Origin: Bacteroidetes bacterium UBA2364
GTDB lineage: Bacteria; Bacteroidota; Rhodothermia; Rhodothermales; UBA2364
NCBI GenBank assembly: GCA_002344075.1
Contig: DDTM01000093.1
Location: forward strand, 1-19,081
DNA: 19,081 bases
Direction of reading: 5' to 3'
The translations under genes and the position numbers were made by a program. Below the pieces are notes generated by a model. That model was given only the letters and a program-made list of their open reading frames with translations, was not told the DNA's origin and ran no database searches. This document shows positions 7,414 to 17,000 of this stretch, one piece after another; positions within the stretch are counted from its first letter, which is position 1; every line of letters begins with the position of its first letter.

Positions 7414-9618
7414 ATGAGGATTTGCATATCCTTTGTTTTATTCATAGGAACGGGTGTTTTGTCGAGCCGTGTGCTTGCACAGTACTTGCCACAGTTGCCG
7501 GATAAAAAATTAGTCGTCATGAATTTGGCGGCACATCCCGACGACGAAGACGGGCAGACGATGGCGTATTACCGTTATGCCAAAAATGCGGTGGTATATA
7601 GCATCATATATACACGTGGGGAAGGTGGTCAAAACGAAATCGGGCCAGAGCTGTACGAAGAACTGGGCGCACTTCGGACGCAAGAAACAGAGAGAGCAGC
7701 CCGCATTATAGGGACAAAGGTTTATTTTTTGAATTATCCCGATTTTGGGTTTTCTAAGTTTGCAAAAGAAGCATTTGAAAAGTGGGGAGGTAAGGAATCC
7801 GTTATTGCAAGGATTGTGTATATGGTAAGAAAGCTAAAGCCTGATGTGATGTTCACTAACCATGACACCGTAACCGTCGGCTCCAATCGGCAACATGGGC
7901 AACATCAGGCGGTAGGCATCTCGGCATTGGCAGCTTTTCGGCTGGCTGCAGACCCAACGTACCATCCAGAACAATTAAAAGAACCGGGCGTAAGCCTATG
8001 GCAACCGAAACGCTTTTTCTGGCGAAATTGGATGGCTACCTCCGGTGAAGTACAAATTGCCGTTTCGGATCCATATAAAAACGACCTGACCTATCAGCAA
8101 GTGGCTCTGGATGCCTTGAAAGAACATGCATCGCAAGGTATGGACTTTTTTGCAGGTCGGCGCTCCTTTCCACGATATACCTTTTTTAGGTTGATAGATA
8201 AGACAACGAATGCAGCCCTTCATCCGACGGACCTTGCTGGAAATTTAGAAACAACAGCACGGAAAGCAGATTTATCCTATTATTTAGATGCAGGAAACTA
8301 TTTTTCTCCGATCAATGTCACGTTGGTAAATCGTCCGTCTGGTATTGTCACACAGGGAGATAAAGTGGTTATTAAGGTTCCGGGAAATGCCGCTACAACC
8401 CTGAAGATCTGGATGGATGGGGTTCCAATTAGCCTACAAAAAGAAGACAAACACCTGCTTAGTTTTCAGGTTCCTAAAGCGGCGAAGCCGTCTTTCCCTA
8501 AAATCACCTACCAATATGGACGGTTTTCTAATGCACCAGTTTTTACATATGCCGTTATTCGCCAGAACCGGATTGAGGCTGCAGGGTATTTACCGCTCGA
8601 AATTGCACCAGCTTTGTATTTAGACCCTGTTCAACCTGTCTTACGCATTCACGGAGGGGAAAACACCTTTACATTTACGGGTCAAAGCTTTGATCCTTCT
8701 GTAAGTCGTTTTCAAGCTACTTTTACCTTTAAAACGGAAGCGCTAAATGCAACAAAGGTGCATCATGCCATCGAGACAACAAAAGAGGGTGGCATAAAAT
8801 TACAGATTTCGTTTGTGGCACCGAAGGATCTACCAGATGCGGATTACCCCTATGTTGTAACATTAGAAGGAGTAGGATCAAGGAAAGGAACGGCCAAGCG
8901 TAGCGGAACCATGCGGGTATTGGAACCTTTGGTGATGCCGGGCCTACATGTAGGCGTGATCAAGAGCTACGACGATACACTTCCAATGGCTTTGAAGGAA
9001 CTGGGCGTTTCCTATCGGATATTAGATTCCTTAGACTTGGCTGAAAAGAAATTCAGCGGAATACAAACGATCGTGGTGGACATTCGAGCGTATTTTGTGC
9101 GCAAAGACTTGCGAATCTATAACCAACATTTATTGGACTGGGTGAAGGCAGGTGGAACCCTTATTGTGCAGTATCAAAAAACCTTTGAGTGGAATGCCGG
9201 AGAAACAGACCCGTTAGACCCGTCTAAAAAAAATCCAGAAACCTCTTTTGCTCCCTACTCCATCCGTCTGGGAATGCGAGATCGTGTGACCTACGAAGAC
9301 GCACCTGTAACGGTGTTACAGCCCAAACACATTCTGTTACGGGAGCCTAACCTGATCACCGAGGAAGATTGGGAGGGTTGGATACAAGAACGAGGGTTGT
9401 ACTTCCCCAGTCAATACGATCCAGCATACACCGAGTTGTTCGAGATGGCAGACCCAAACGAGAAACCCCAGCGCGGCAGCACGCTCTTGGCGACTTACGG
9501 TAAGGGGAAGTATTTATTTACTGCGCTTAGTTGGTACCGTCAGCTACAAGCCTTTCATCCCGGTGCTTTTAGGCTGTTTGCCAATATGATCTCGCTTCCA
9601 TTTACCCAAGAGGAGTGA
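7414..9618 (+). CDS. Exported PIG-L family N-deacetylase with GATase-like C-terminus
   Basis: This protein of 734 aa is predicted to be a zinc-dependent deacetylase of N-acetylated sugars (LmbE/PIG-L fold). The start at 7414 gives a signal peptide (MRICISFVLFIGTG, ending near VLAQ); the in-frame ATG at 7366 would only add a stretch that does not look like a signal sequence. Metal ligands are visible in AHPDDED (H41, D44) and in HGQH (H161, H164), and D43 is the probable base. A middle beta-rich region spans about 290-505. From about 508 (MPGLHVGVIKSYDD) a class I glutamine-amidotransferase-like fold follows, with LLDWVKAGGTLIVQYQ; no nucleophile Cys is evident, so it is probably non-catalytic. 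Well-known relatives such as MshB and BshB are cytoplasmic, whereas this one is exported, so the substrate is likely an envelope or environmental glycan. It sits between the peptidase and the BNR gene on the same strand. Confidence 0.85.
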   Translation: MRICISFVLFIGTGVLSSRVLAQYLPQLPDKKLVVMNLAAHPDDEDGQTMAYYRYAKNAVVYSIIYTRGEGGQNEIGPELYEELGALRTQETERAARIIGTKVYFLNYPDFGFSKFAKEAFEKWGGKESVIARIVYMVRKLKPDVMFTNHDTVTVGSNRQHGQHQAVGISALAAFRLAADPTYHPEQLKEPGVSLWQPKRFFWRNWMATSGEVQIAVSDPYKNDLTYQQVALDALKEHASQGMDFFAGRRSFPRYTFFRLIDKTTNAALHPTDLAGNLETTARKADLSYYLDAGNYFSPINVTLVNRPSGIVTQGDKVVIKVPGNAATTLKIWMDGVPISLQKEDKHLLSFQVPKAAKPSFPKITYQYGRFSNAPVFTYAVIRQNRIEAAGYLPLEIAPALYLDPVQPVLRIHGGENTFTFTGQSFDPSVSRFQATFTFKTEALNATKVHHAIETTKEGGIKLQISFVAPKDLPDADYPYVVTLEGVGSRKGTAKRSGTMRVLEPLVMPGLHVGVIKSYDDTLPMALKELGVSYRILDSLDLAEKKFSGIQTIVVDIRAYFVRKDLRIYNQHLLDWVKAGGTLIVQYQKTFEWNAGETDPLDPSKKNPETSFAPYSIRLGMRDRVTYEDAPVTVLQPKHILLREPNLITEEDWEGWIQERGLYFPSQYDPAYTELFEMADPNEKPQRGSTLLATYGKGKYLFTALSWYRQLQAFHPGAFRLFANMISLPFTQEE

Positions 9619-9629
9619 TTATATGCCCC

Positions 9630-9652
9630 TGATACTTTAGAAACTTGTATCA
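9630..9652 (+). repeat. Short inverted repeat between PIG-L and BNR genes
   Basis: TGATAC and GTATCA are perfect 6-base arms separated by 11 bases, in the 54-base gap between two same-strand genes. No T-tract follows, so it is not a classic terminator. It could be a weak RNA hairpin that modulates expression within the operon, or chance. Confidence 0.3.
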
Positions 9653-9672
9653 TTCACCCAATATGTAAATAT

Positions 9673-12600
9673 ATGAAAAGATTGAAGTTGGCTTGGTTTC
9701 TGATGTCCTTAAGCGTTTTGATACTACCCGCCCAAAAAAGAAATGACAAGTCAAGGCCAGTACCGACGCTCCTTTCTAAGTCCGAGGTGGCTCTGGATAC
9801 GTCTTATCTGAGTACCAAACGTTTTAGGAATATCGGCCCTTTTCGGGGAGGACGTTCTGCGGCAGTGACGGGTATTGCGGGTAAGCCCTACACGTTTCTG
9901 TTTGGAAGTGTCGGCGGTGGTGTATGGCAAACCAAAGATGCCGGACAGACATGGCGAAACCTCTCGGATGGTTTTTTTGGTGGCTCAATCGGAGCCGTGG
10001 CGGTGAGCGAGTGGGATCAGAATGTGGTGTACGTGGGCGGCGGAGAGAAAACCGTGCGGGGGAATGTCTCGTATGGACTGGGGATGTGGAAGTCCGTAGA
10101 TGCCGGAAAAACATGGCAGCACATAGGTTTATCGGACTCTCGGCACATCACCCGAATACGGATTCATCCCCAAAACCCCGATTTACTGTATGTTTCGGCA
10201 TTGGGGCATTTATTCGGCCCAAACGATCAACGTGGCGTTTTTAGGAGTAAAGACGGAGGTAAAACATGGGAACGTATCCTCTTTGTTAGTCCAGATGCGG
10301 GAGCTGTAGATTTAGTGATGGATTCATCTAACCCACGTGTATTGTATGCAAGTACATGGCAAGTTAAACGTACTCCATATAGTTTAGAGAGTGGTGGGCA
10401 CGGGTCAGGGCTGTGGAAATCTACGGATGGTGGCGACACTTGGCAAAATATATCTCGCGCCAATGGTTTGCCTAAAGGCTTGCTTGGTATTATTGGTATC
10501 ACGGTCTCACCTGTCAATCCAGAACGATTGTGGGCCATCGTAGAAGCCGAAGACGGCGGTGTGTTCCGGTCGGATGATGCCGGAATAAATTGGCGGAAAC
10601 TCAATGGTGACCGCAACTTGCGACAACGGGCTTGGTATTATACACGTATTTATGCCGATCCTAAGAATGAAGACCAAGTCTATGTCTTGAACGTGGGTTT
10701 TTGGCGCTCTAAAGATGGTGGAAGGACTTATTCCGAAATCAATACCCCACATGGCGATCACCATGACTTATGGATTGATCCCATAGATCCACTTCGGATG
10801 ATTGTTGGGGATGATGGCGGAGCACAGGTTTCGGTGGATGGCGGGGAAAACTGGAGTACCTACCATAACCAGCCAACTGCGCAATTTTACAGAGTGGTGA
10901 CCGATGATCATTTCCCATACCGGATCTATGGCGCACAACAAGACAATTCCACTGTCCGTATTGTACACCGCAGCGACGGTTTTGGCATTACCGAGCGGGA
11001 CTGGGAAGAAACGGCTGGCGGGGAAAGCGGACACATTGCGGTAGATCCGCGTAACAATGATATTGTCTATGGTGGGTCATATGGTGGATTTCTGACGCGC
11101 AAAAACCACCGGACAGGCGAGGAAAGAGACATAAATCCTTGGCCGGATAATCCGATGGGGCATGGTGCAGGAGACCTGAAATATCGGTTCCAATGGAATT
11201 TTCCGCTGCTCTACTCGCGTCATTCCCCGACGACCCTTTACGCAGCCGCACAAGTTTTGTTCAAAACCGAAAATGAAGGACAAACATGGGAGCCAATCAG
11301 TAACGACCTAACCCGCAATGATCCAAAAACGCTTGGCCCGTCGGGTGGCCCTATCACCAAAGACAATACCAGCGTGGAATACTACGGAACCATTTTTTCT
11401 GTTGCTGAAGGCTTGGAGGAGGGTGTTATTTGGACAGGATCGGACGATGGATTGGTACATATCACCCGTAATGGAGGCAAAAAATGGAAACAAGTGACTC
11501 CACCAACCTCTCTGTTACCTGAGTGGGCACAAATCAATAGCATGGAGCCGCACCCAACCAATCCGGGTGGTTTATACCTTGCCGCAACTCGTTATAAGTC
11601 GGATGACAGTAAACCCTATCTGCTAAAAACAACCGACTACGGCGAAACGTGGACACTTATTACCAAAGGAATAGCCCCTGAACACTTCACGCGGGTCATT
11701 CGAGCGGATCCTGTCCGATCAGGTCTATTGTTTGCAGGTACAGAGTTTGGGTTATATGCCTCTATAGACGATGGGCAACAATGGTTTTCATTCCAGAAGA
11801 ATTTACCAATAGTACCAATTACCGATATAACGATTAAAAACAATGATTTAATTTTAGCTACACAAGGTCGGTCTTTCTGGGTAATGGACGATCTGACGCT
11901 CCTTCATCAGTTGACCTCCGAGGTTTCAGCAGAGCCTTTTGTACTTTTTAAGCCAAGGCCAACGTATCGGATGAGTGGCGGTGGTGGACGTGCTTCGCTG
12001 ACCGTAGGGGAAAATCCGGTAAATGGTGTCCAACTTTTGTATTATTTCAAGCAAGTGCCTGATAGCGCTGCCGTAAAGTTAAAACTCATTGGGCGCGATG
12101 GTAAAACCATTCGTACTTATTCACCCAAGGGCAAACCCGAAACTCGGATGTCCCTCAAAAAAGGGATGAATACCTTTGTTTGGAATATGCGATATCCTGA
12201 AGCTGAGCGGTTCGACGGGCTGATTTTGTGGGCAGGTGGCACGCAAGGCCCCAAAGCACCGCCCGGAGTCTACGAAGTCCGTCTTTTTGTTGGGAAAGAT
12301 TCTCTTTCCGTTCCTTTTGAGATTTTAAAAGACCCTCGTGTACAGGCCACTCAAGCCGATTTAGAGGCGCAGTTCGAGTTTCTGGTAAAGGTCCGGGAGG
12401 ATCTGTCGGCCATTCATCGGAGTATAAAACAAATTAGGGCCACACGCGATGCCATCAAACGGGTTTCCGGAGGCGATGCAGCCATAAAAACCGCCGGAGA
12501 CTCCTTGGTACGTTCGATGACGGCCATTGAAGAGGCTTTATACCAAACCAAAAATCAAAGTGGTCAGGATCCGCTTAATTATCCCATCAAACTCAATAAC

Positions 12601-12795
12601 CGACTCAGTGCTCTGGCATCATCCGTTGGTTCCGCCGAAGCCCGTCCCACAGATCAAGCGGTTGCGGTTTATGCCATGCTAAAGCCTTTGATCGCAGAAC
12701 AGTTGGAAATGTGGAAGACGATAAAAGAAACCGATATTCCATCTTTCAACCAATTGGTAGCATCCAAAAACATCCCAGCAGTTAAACTGGATTGA
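9673..12795 (+). CDS. Exported sortilin/VPS10-like BNR beta-propeller protein
   Basis: This protein of 1040 aa has a signal peptide (MKRLKLAWFLMSLSVLILPAQ). After FRNIGPFRGGRSAAVTGIAG come eleven Asp-box repeats (S/T-x-D-x-G-x-T-W type) between residues about 87 and 705, among them TKDAGQTW, SVDAGKTW, SKDGGKTW, STDGGDTW, the divergent SKDGGRTY, and SIDDGQQW. They imply a large, probably double, beta-propeller. A beta-sandwich at about 760-880 (ending PPGVYEVRLFVG) resembles the FlgD/Ig-like domains of such proteins. The last roughly 150 residues are a charged helical bundle. Family members are often labelled glycosyl hydrolase, but I see no sialidase catalytic motif, so the activity is unknown; binding or scaffolding is equally likely. 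It is the last gene of the three-gene plus-strand run, ending before a strong terminator. It is a paralog of the protein encoded at 17226-14059. Confidence 0.85.
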   Translation: MKRLKLAWFLMSLSVLILPAQKRNDKSRPVPTLLSKSEVALDTSYLSTKRFRNIGPFRGGRSAAVTGIAGKPYTFLFGSVGGGVWQTKDAGQTWRNLSDGFFGGSIGAVAVSEWDQNVVYVGGGEKTVRGNVSYGLGMWKSVDAGKTWQHIGLSDSRHITRIRIHPQNPDLLYVSALGHLFGPNDQRGVFRSKDGGKTWERILFVSPDAGAVDLVMDSSNPRVLYASTWQVKRTPYSLESGGHGSGLWKSTDGGDTWQNISRANGLPKGLLGIIGITVSPVNPERLWAIVEAEDGGVFRSDDAGINWRKLNGDRNLRQRAWYYTRIYADPKNEDQVYVLNVGFWRSKDGGRTYSEINTPHGDHHDLWIDPIDPLRMIVGDDGGAQVSVDGGENWSTYHNQPTAQFYRVVTDDHFPYRIYGAQQDNSTVRIVHRSDGFGITERDWEETAGGESGHIAVDPRNNDIVYGGSYGGFLTRKNHRTGEERDINPWPDNPMGHGAGDLKYRFQWNFPLLYSRHSPTTLYAAAQVLFKTENEGQTWEPISNDLTRNDPKTLGPSGGPITKDNTSVEYYGTIFSVAEGLEEGVIWTGSDDGLVHITRNGGKKWKQVTPPTSLLPEWAQINSMEPHPTNPGGLYLAATRYKSDDSKPYLLKTTDYGETWTLITKGIAPEHFTRVIRADPVRSGLLFAGTEFGLYASIDDGQQWFSFQKNLPIVPITDITIKNNDLILATQGRSFWVMDDLTLLHQLTSEVSAEPFVLFKPRPTYRMSGGGGRASLTVGENPVNGVQLLYYFKQVPDSAAVKLKLIGRDGKTIRTYSPKGKPETRMSLKKGMNTFVWNMRYPEAERFDGLILWAGGTQGPKAPPGVYEVRLFVGKDSLSVPFEILKDPRVQATQADLEAQFEFLVKVREDLSAIHRSIKQIRATRDAIKRVSGGDAAIKTAGDSLVRSMTAIEEALYQTKNQSGQDPLNYPIKLNNRLSALASSVGSAEARPTDQAVAVYAMLKPLIAEQLEMWKTIKETDIPSFNQLVASKNIPAVKLD

Positions 12796-12814
12796 TGTAA
12801 AAGGCGAAGAAATG

Positions 12815-12846
12815 AAAAGGCTACTCCGTTTTTGGGGTAGCCTTTT
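12815..12846. terminator. Bidirectional rho-independent terminator
   Basis: A 13-base-pair stem (AAAAGGCTACTCC with GGGGTAGCCTTTT, one G-T pair) closes a 6-base loop GTTTTT. The stem carries A's on one side and T's on the other, so it can work on both strands. It lies in the 70-base gap between two convergent genes, the BNR gene (ends 12795) and the epimerase gene (ends 12866), and would stop both transcripts. Confidence 0.85.
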
Positions 12847-12865
12847 ACTTATTGTGCGCATGAGG

Positions 12866-14044
12866 TCATTCCAGTGGAAACTCCATTGCTTTTAGTTTTT
12901 TCCAACACAACCAGAGCGCACGGGGTACGTGAAAGCAACCTTTATATGGTCCTCCTTTGAAGCGATGTGTAACATTTCCATACCGATCTAAGTAGCCATA
13001 CCATTCGCCAAATTCGGGATCGGGGAAGTGGTTAAAGGTGTAGGTTGTCGTCTCCTCAAAGCGTTTTAGATCTTCCCCTTCACCTGTCAGGCTATAATTC
13101 AGCAAATGCGCGTACATGGCTTCGCAGTGTGGCCACCAGAGTTTCATGTTCCATTCGAGGGCTGTTGGGGAATAGCCATCTGCATCCAAAAAATAGTATA
13201 ACCCTCCATATTCCTGATCCCATCCGGCATCATGTGACCACCGAACCATTTGAATGGCAATGTCCTGTAAGTCTGGGCGGCCTAGGCGCTGTGCCCAATG
13301 TTGGAGGAACCATCCTGCCTCGATGGCGTGACCCGGATTCAGCAAGCGTCCATCGGGATTATCCACAAGGCTTCCATTCGGTGATACGTTTTCAAAAACC
13401 GTTTGTACTTCTTCGTGGATGTGGAGACGCATTTGACTGATGCAATCTTCGATTTTGGGCATATACGGAGCTATTTCGTCGCCGGCTACTTCTTCGATTA
13501 GGTTGAGCAGGATCATCGGTACGGCCAACATTCGCATTGGTGTTGCCCCCTCATAAGCAGGGCGGCCTACTTTGGTCCAGTCAAAGGCCCAATCCCAAAC
13601 TTTTTGTAATTCTAGGCGGGCTTCTGCCAAGAATTCAGGACGTTTGGTGGCACGGCTATACTCGGCAAGGGCCATGATGTAGAAGCACTCCGAGAAGATT
13701 TTGCGTTGTAGATAGACAGGTTTTCCGTCTGCGGTCATGGAAAAATAAACGCGGCCGTCGGGTTGGATAGTTTTTTCGCGGAGGAATTTTGCGCCGAGAT
13801 TGGCCATGTGTAGCCATTCGGGTTTTTGCCCTACATCGTTGTAGAGTTTACTAAACATCCAAGTTTCGCGACCTTGTAACCATATGTGTTTGCGCGTGTC
13901 ATAAACCGTTCCGTCTCGGTCTAAACAATTAAAAAAGCCACCATTTTCCTCGTCTGGCGAGTGCTTAAGCCAAAAGGGAATCACACGGTCAAACAGCTCC
14001 GTTTCAAACTTTTGGCGGTAGCGGGTAATTGTTTGGGATGTCAT
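12866..14044 (-). CDS. N-acylglucosamine 2-epimerase (AGE family)
   Basis: This cytoplasmic (alpha/alpha)6-barrel enzyme of 392 aa has no signal peptide. It is predicted to interconvert N-acetylglucosamine and N-acetylmannosamine. Characteristic motifs are WLQGRETW (R59), RKIFSECF (114-121), NPGHAIEAGW (H239), WWPHCEA (E308) and GCFHVPRAL (H372, R375). From memory, the catalytic set of the Anabaena enzyme is Arg57, His239, Glu308, His372 and Arg375, an almost exact positional match. The WWPHCEA and CFHVPRAL motifs argue for AGE over cellobiose 2-epimerase, though AGE-superfamily specificities vary. The ATG lies 14 bases after the stop of the BNR gene, with a leader GTCTATCTTTTATT that has no Shine-Dalgarno sequence, so it is probably the second gene of a two-gene transcript that ends at the terminator at 12815-12846. 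Confidence 0.9.
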   Translation of the reverse strand: MTSQTITRYRQKFETELFDRVIPFWLKHSPDEENGGFFNCLDRDGTVYDTRKHIWLQGRETWMFSKLYNDVGQKPEWLHMANLGAKFLREKTIQPDGRVYFSMTADGKPVYLQRKIFSECFYIMALAEYSRATKRPEFLAEARLELQKVWDWAFDWTKVGRPAYEGATPMRMLAVPMILLNLIEEVAGDEIAPYMPKIEDCISQMRLHIHEEVQTVFENVSPNGSLVDNPDGRLLNPGHAIEAGWFLQHWAQRLGRPDLQDIAIQMVRWSHDAGWDQEYGGLYYFLDADGYSPTALEWNMKLWWPHCEAMYAHLLNYSLTGEGEDLKRFEETTTYTFNHFPDPEFGEWYGYLDRYGNVTHRFKGGPYKGCFHVPRALWLCWKKLKAMEFPLE

Positions 14045-14058
14045 AATAAAAGATAGAC

Positions 14059-17000
14059 TTAGTATTGAATTGGTTCTATAGGATTAAAAAAATCGATTTG
14101 TGCAGTATTTACGGTTTCTTTATATGCAGGCCAAGTCCGGCTAAAGAATTCGTTTACCGATGTAATGGCGGCCCTTGCGGCGGCTTCAGCATGTTCTACA
14201 GCCCATTGTTCGGTCAGGCCAGAGGCACTAAACGAGGAGCCAAGGTAGCCTCGTGCATTTCCCAGTTTTGCGGTTACAGTATTGGGATTCCGAGCGACGC
14301 CTTGTCCGGCCTCTTTACCGATCATATTTTCTAAGAGCAATTTCAGGGCCTCAGCCGCTTCTTTTCCCTTGTCTTTCACGGTTTTCGCGGCTTCGTCGGA
14401 ACGGTCTTTGACTTGTTCTTCGATAAGTCGTAAGGTTCTTTGTGCTTCTCGGATTTGGTCTGCGGCAGTTGTTACGGCTTCAGTGGCACGTTCTACACGT
14501 TCGATCAAAAGCGCATTGGTTCCCATGGCTGCGGTCGTGGCGGTTTCATTGGGATCAGCAGAGACCTTTACCGCTTGCTCGGCGAGACTTGTACCAAATG
14601 TAACAACCACTTTATATGTACCGGGCAAAACCGACGCGCCACCAGGTTCGGGTGCTTCCGGATCGGTTGGCTTGGGTTGGCTAGGACTGCGAACGCCTTT
14701 TTTGTTTAATCCCCAAAAAAACCGCTGAACCCCGTCTTCTGCTTTTCTACGAATCGTTCGGATTTTTTCCCCGCTTTGGTTATAAACCTCGATGGTTATG
14801 TTTGTAGGTAACTTTGCGTCTTTACCGGCACTTTCTTTGGCTTTTGCTATATTTAAGGCATAGGTAATCATGGCTCCACGTGGGCGATTTTCACCGGAAA
14901 AAATGCCTGCTCCGGCAAAACGGGTTCCTGTGGCTTCTGCCCAAGACGAAAGAATGGCTTCCGGAATCGGAAAGAGTGTAAGTGGGTTTTGTAAAAGGGT
15001 TGTGTTTTGCGCAAGAGCGCGTAAGGGACGAATGTCATCCAATACATAGACCCCGCGCCCAAAAGTTCCCACCACCAAATCGGCCTCGCGTGCCTGAAGA
15101 GCCAAATCCATCGTCGGAGCTGTAGGAAATCCTGCTTTCCATTTACTCCAGTTCTTGCCAAAATCTATGCTTACATAAAGTCCCGTTTCCGTTCCTAAAA
15201 AGAGTAAATTTGGTTGTTCGGTATCTTGTAGGATGGTTAAGGCATACCCGAAAACCTGTTGGGGTTGTACGATCTTTGTCCAAGTTTTTCCAAAATCTTT
15301 TGTATGTAAAATATAAGGATTCCAGTCATTCATTCGGTGGTTATCTAAAACAATAAATGCTTCAGCGGGATTATAAGTGGAAGCACGGATTTGGTTCACC
15401 CAAATATTGGCGGGTAATCCTTTGATATTCGGTGTGACATTGACCCAGTTTTGACCACCATCTTGGGTTAGTTGTACCAAGCCGTCATCTGTCCCCACCC
15501 AGATTACTCCTTGTTGTAATGCACTTGGTGCAATGGCGACAATAGTGGTATGATTTTCGGCACCTGTTTGGTCTATTGTCAGGCCGCCGGACTCTGCTTG
15601 TTTTTGTTTTTCGGGATTATTTGTCGTTAAGTCTGGAGAGATGATACTCCAAGAGTCTCCTCTGTCGGTGGATTTGTGGAGGAATTGACTTCCATAATAA
15701 ATGGTGGTTGCGCTAAACGGATCGGTAGCCAATCCTGCATTCCAATTAAAGCGGAGTGGTTTGTCTTCTGGGTGCTTTGGCTTGATTAACTTTTGTTCTC
15801 CGTTAAGCAAATCAGTACGAACCAAGCCCCCTTGTTGTGACATCGCATAGACAAATCGGCTGTTGGATGGATCTAATACCACGTCAAATCCATCACCAAA
15901 ACAGACTTCTTCCCACATGCTATTTCTTATGCCGCCAGTACGCCAAGCATAAGCAGGGCCACGCCAAGAGCCATTGTCTTGAAGGCCTCCATACACATTA
16001 TATGGCAAGGCATTATCCACATTTATATGGTAAAATTGAGCCAATGGCAGGTTTTCCACAAATCGCCATGTTTTGCCACGATCTTGCGAAATAGCCACAC
16101 CGCCATCATTGCCTACCATCATGTAGTTTGGATTCTTGGGATGAATCCACATTGCGTGATAATCGGGGTGAATGTCATTATAAGGGATCAGGTTCTGGAA
16201 GGTTTTCCCCCCGTCTTCAGATTGATCTACCACCACATGCAGGTTATAGATACGGTTTTCATTTCCCGGATCCACATAGATCTCCCAAAAATAAAAGGGA
16301 CGGCTACCAATGTTTTTATCTGTGACAAAAGACCAAGTGTGGCCACCATCCGAAGACTTGTAAAGCCCGTTTTTCTTTGATTCGATGAGGGCGTACACAA
16401 TATTAGGACGTGAAGGCGCAATAGCGATTCCTGTACGTCCAATGTCACCTTCAGGCAAACCGTCTTCTTTTCCAAGACGCTTCCAAGTGATTCCACCATC
16501 GGTGGTTAGGAACAAACCAGAACCCATACCGCCCGATTTAAAGAACCAGGGCCACCGACGATGTTCCCACATTCCGACAATCATCTTCTTGGGGTTTTGC
16601 GGATCCATTACCATCTCGCTTACCCCAGAACGAACATCTGTGAATAGAATACGTAACCACGACTTACCGCCATCGGTGGTCTTGAAAACGCCGCGAGACT
16701 CGGTTTCACCCCATGTAGGGCCTTTTGCCCCGATATACGCCACATCAGGATCGGTGGGATCCAAAATAATCCGGTGGATATTTCGTGTATTTTCTAAGCC
16801 AAGATGAATCCATGTGCGGCCTCCATCCATAGACTTATAGACCCCATTCCCTCCATTTTCGGAATTTCGCGGATTGCCTTCACCCGTTCCCACCCAAACG
16901 ATGTCAGGGTTCTGTTGGTTAACAGCCAATGCGCCAATACCCGCAACGGGTTCATCGTCAAAAATGGGTGTCCACGCCACGCCGCCATCGGTGGATTTCC

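Noticed and set aside
9673..12795. Sialidase annotation for the BNR proteins
   Set aside because: Asp boxes alone do not make a sialidase; no F/Y-R-I-P motif or arginine triad arrangement was recognised in either paralog.
14282..14728. Plus-strand frame of 148 codons
   Set aside because: It is antisense to the helical tail of the BNR protein, where Ala/Glu/Lys-rich codons leave the opposite strand free of stops; no domain is seen.
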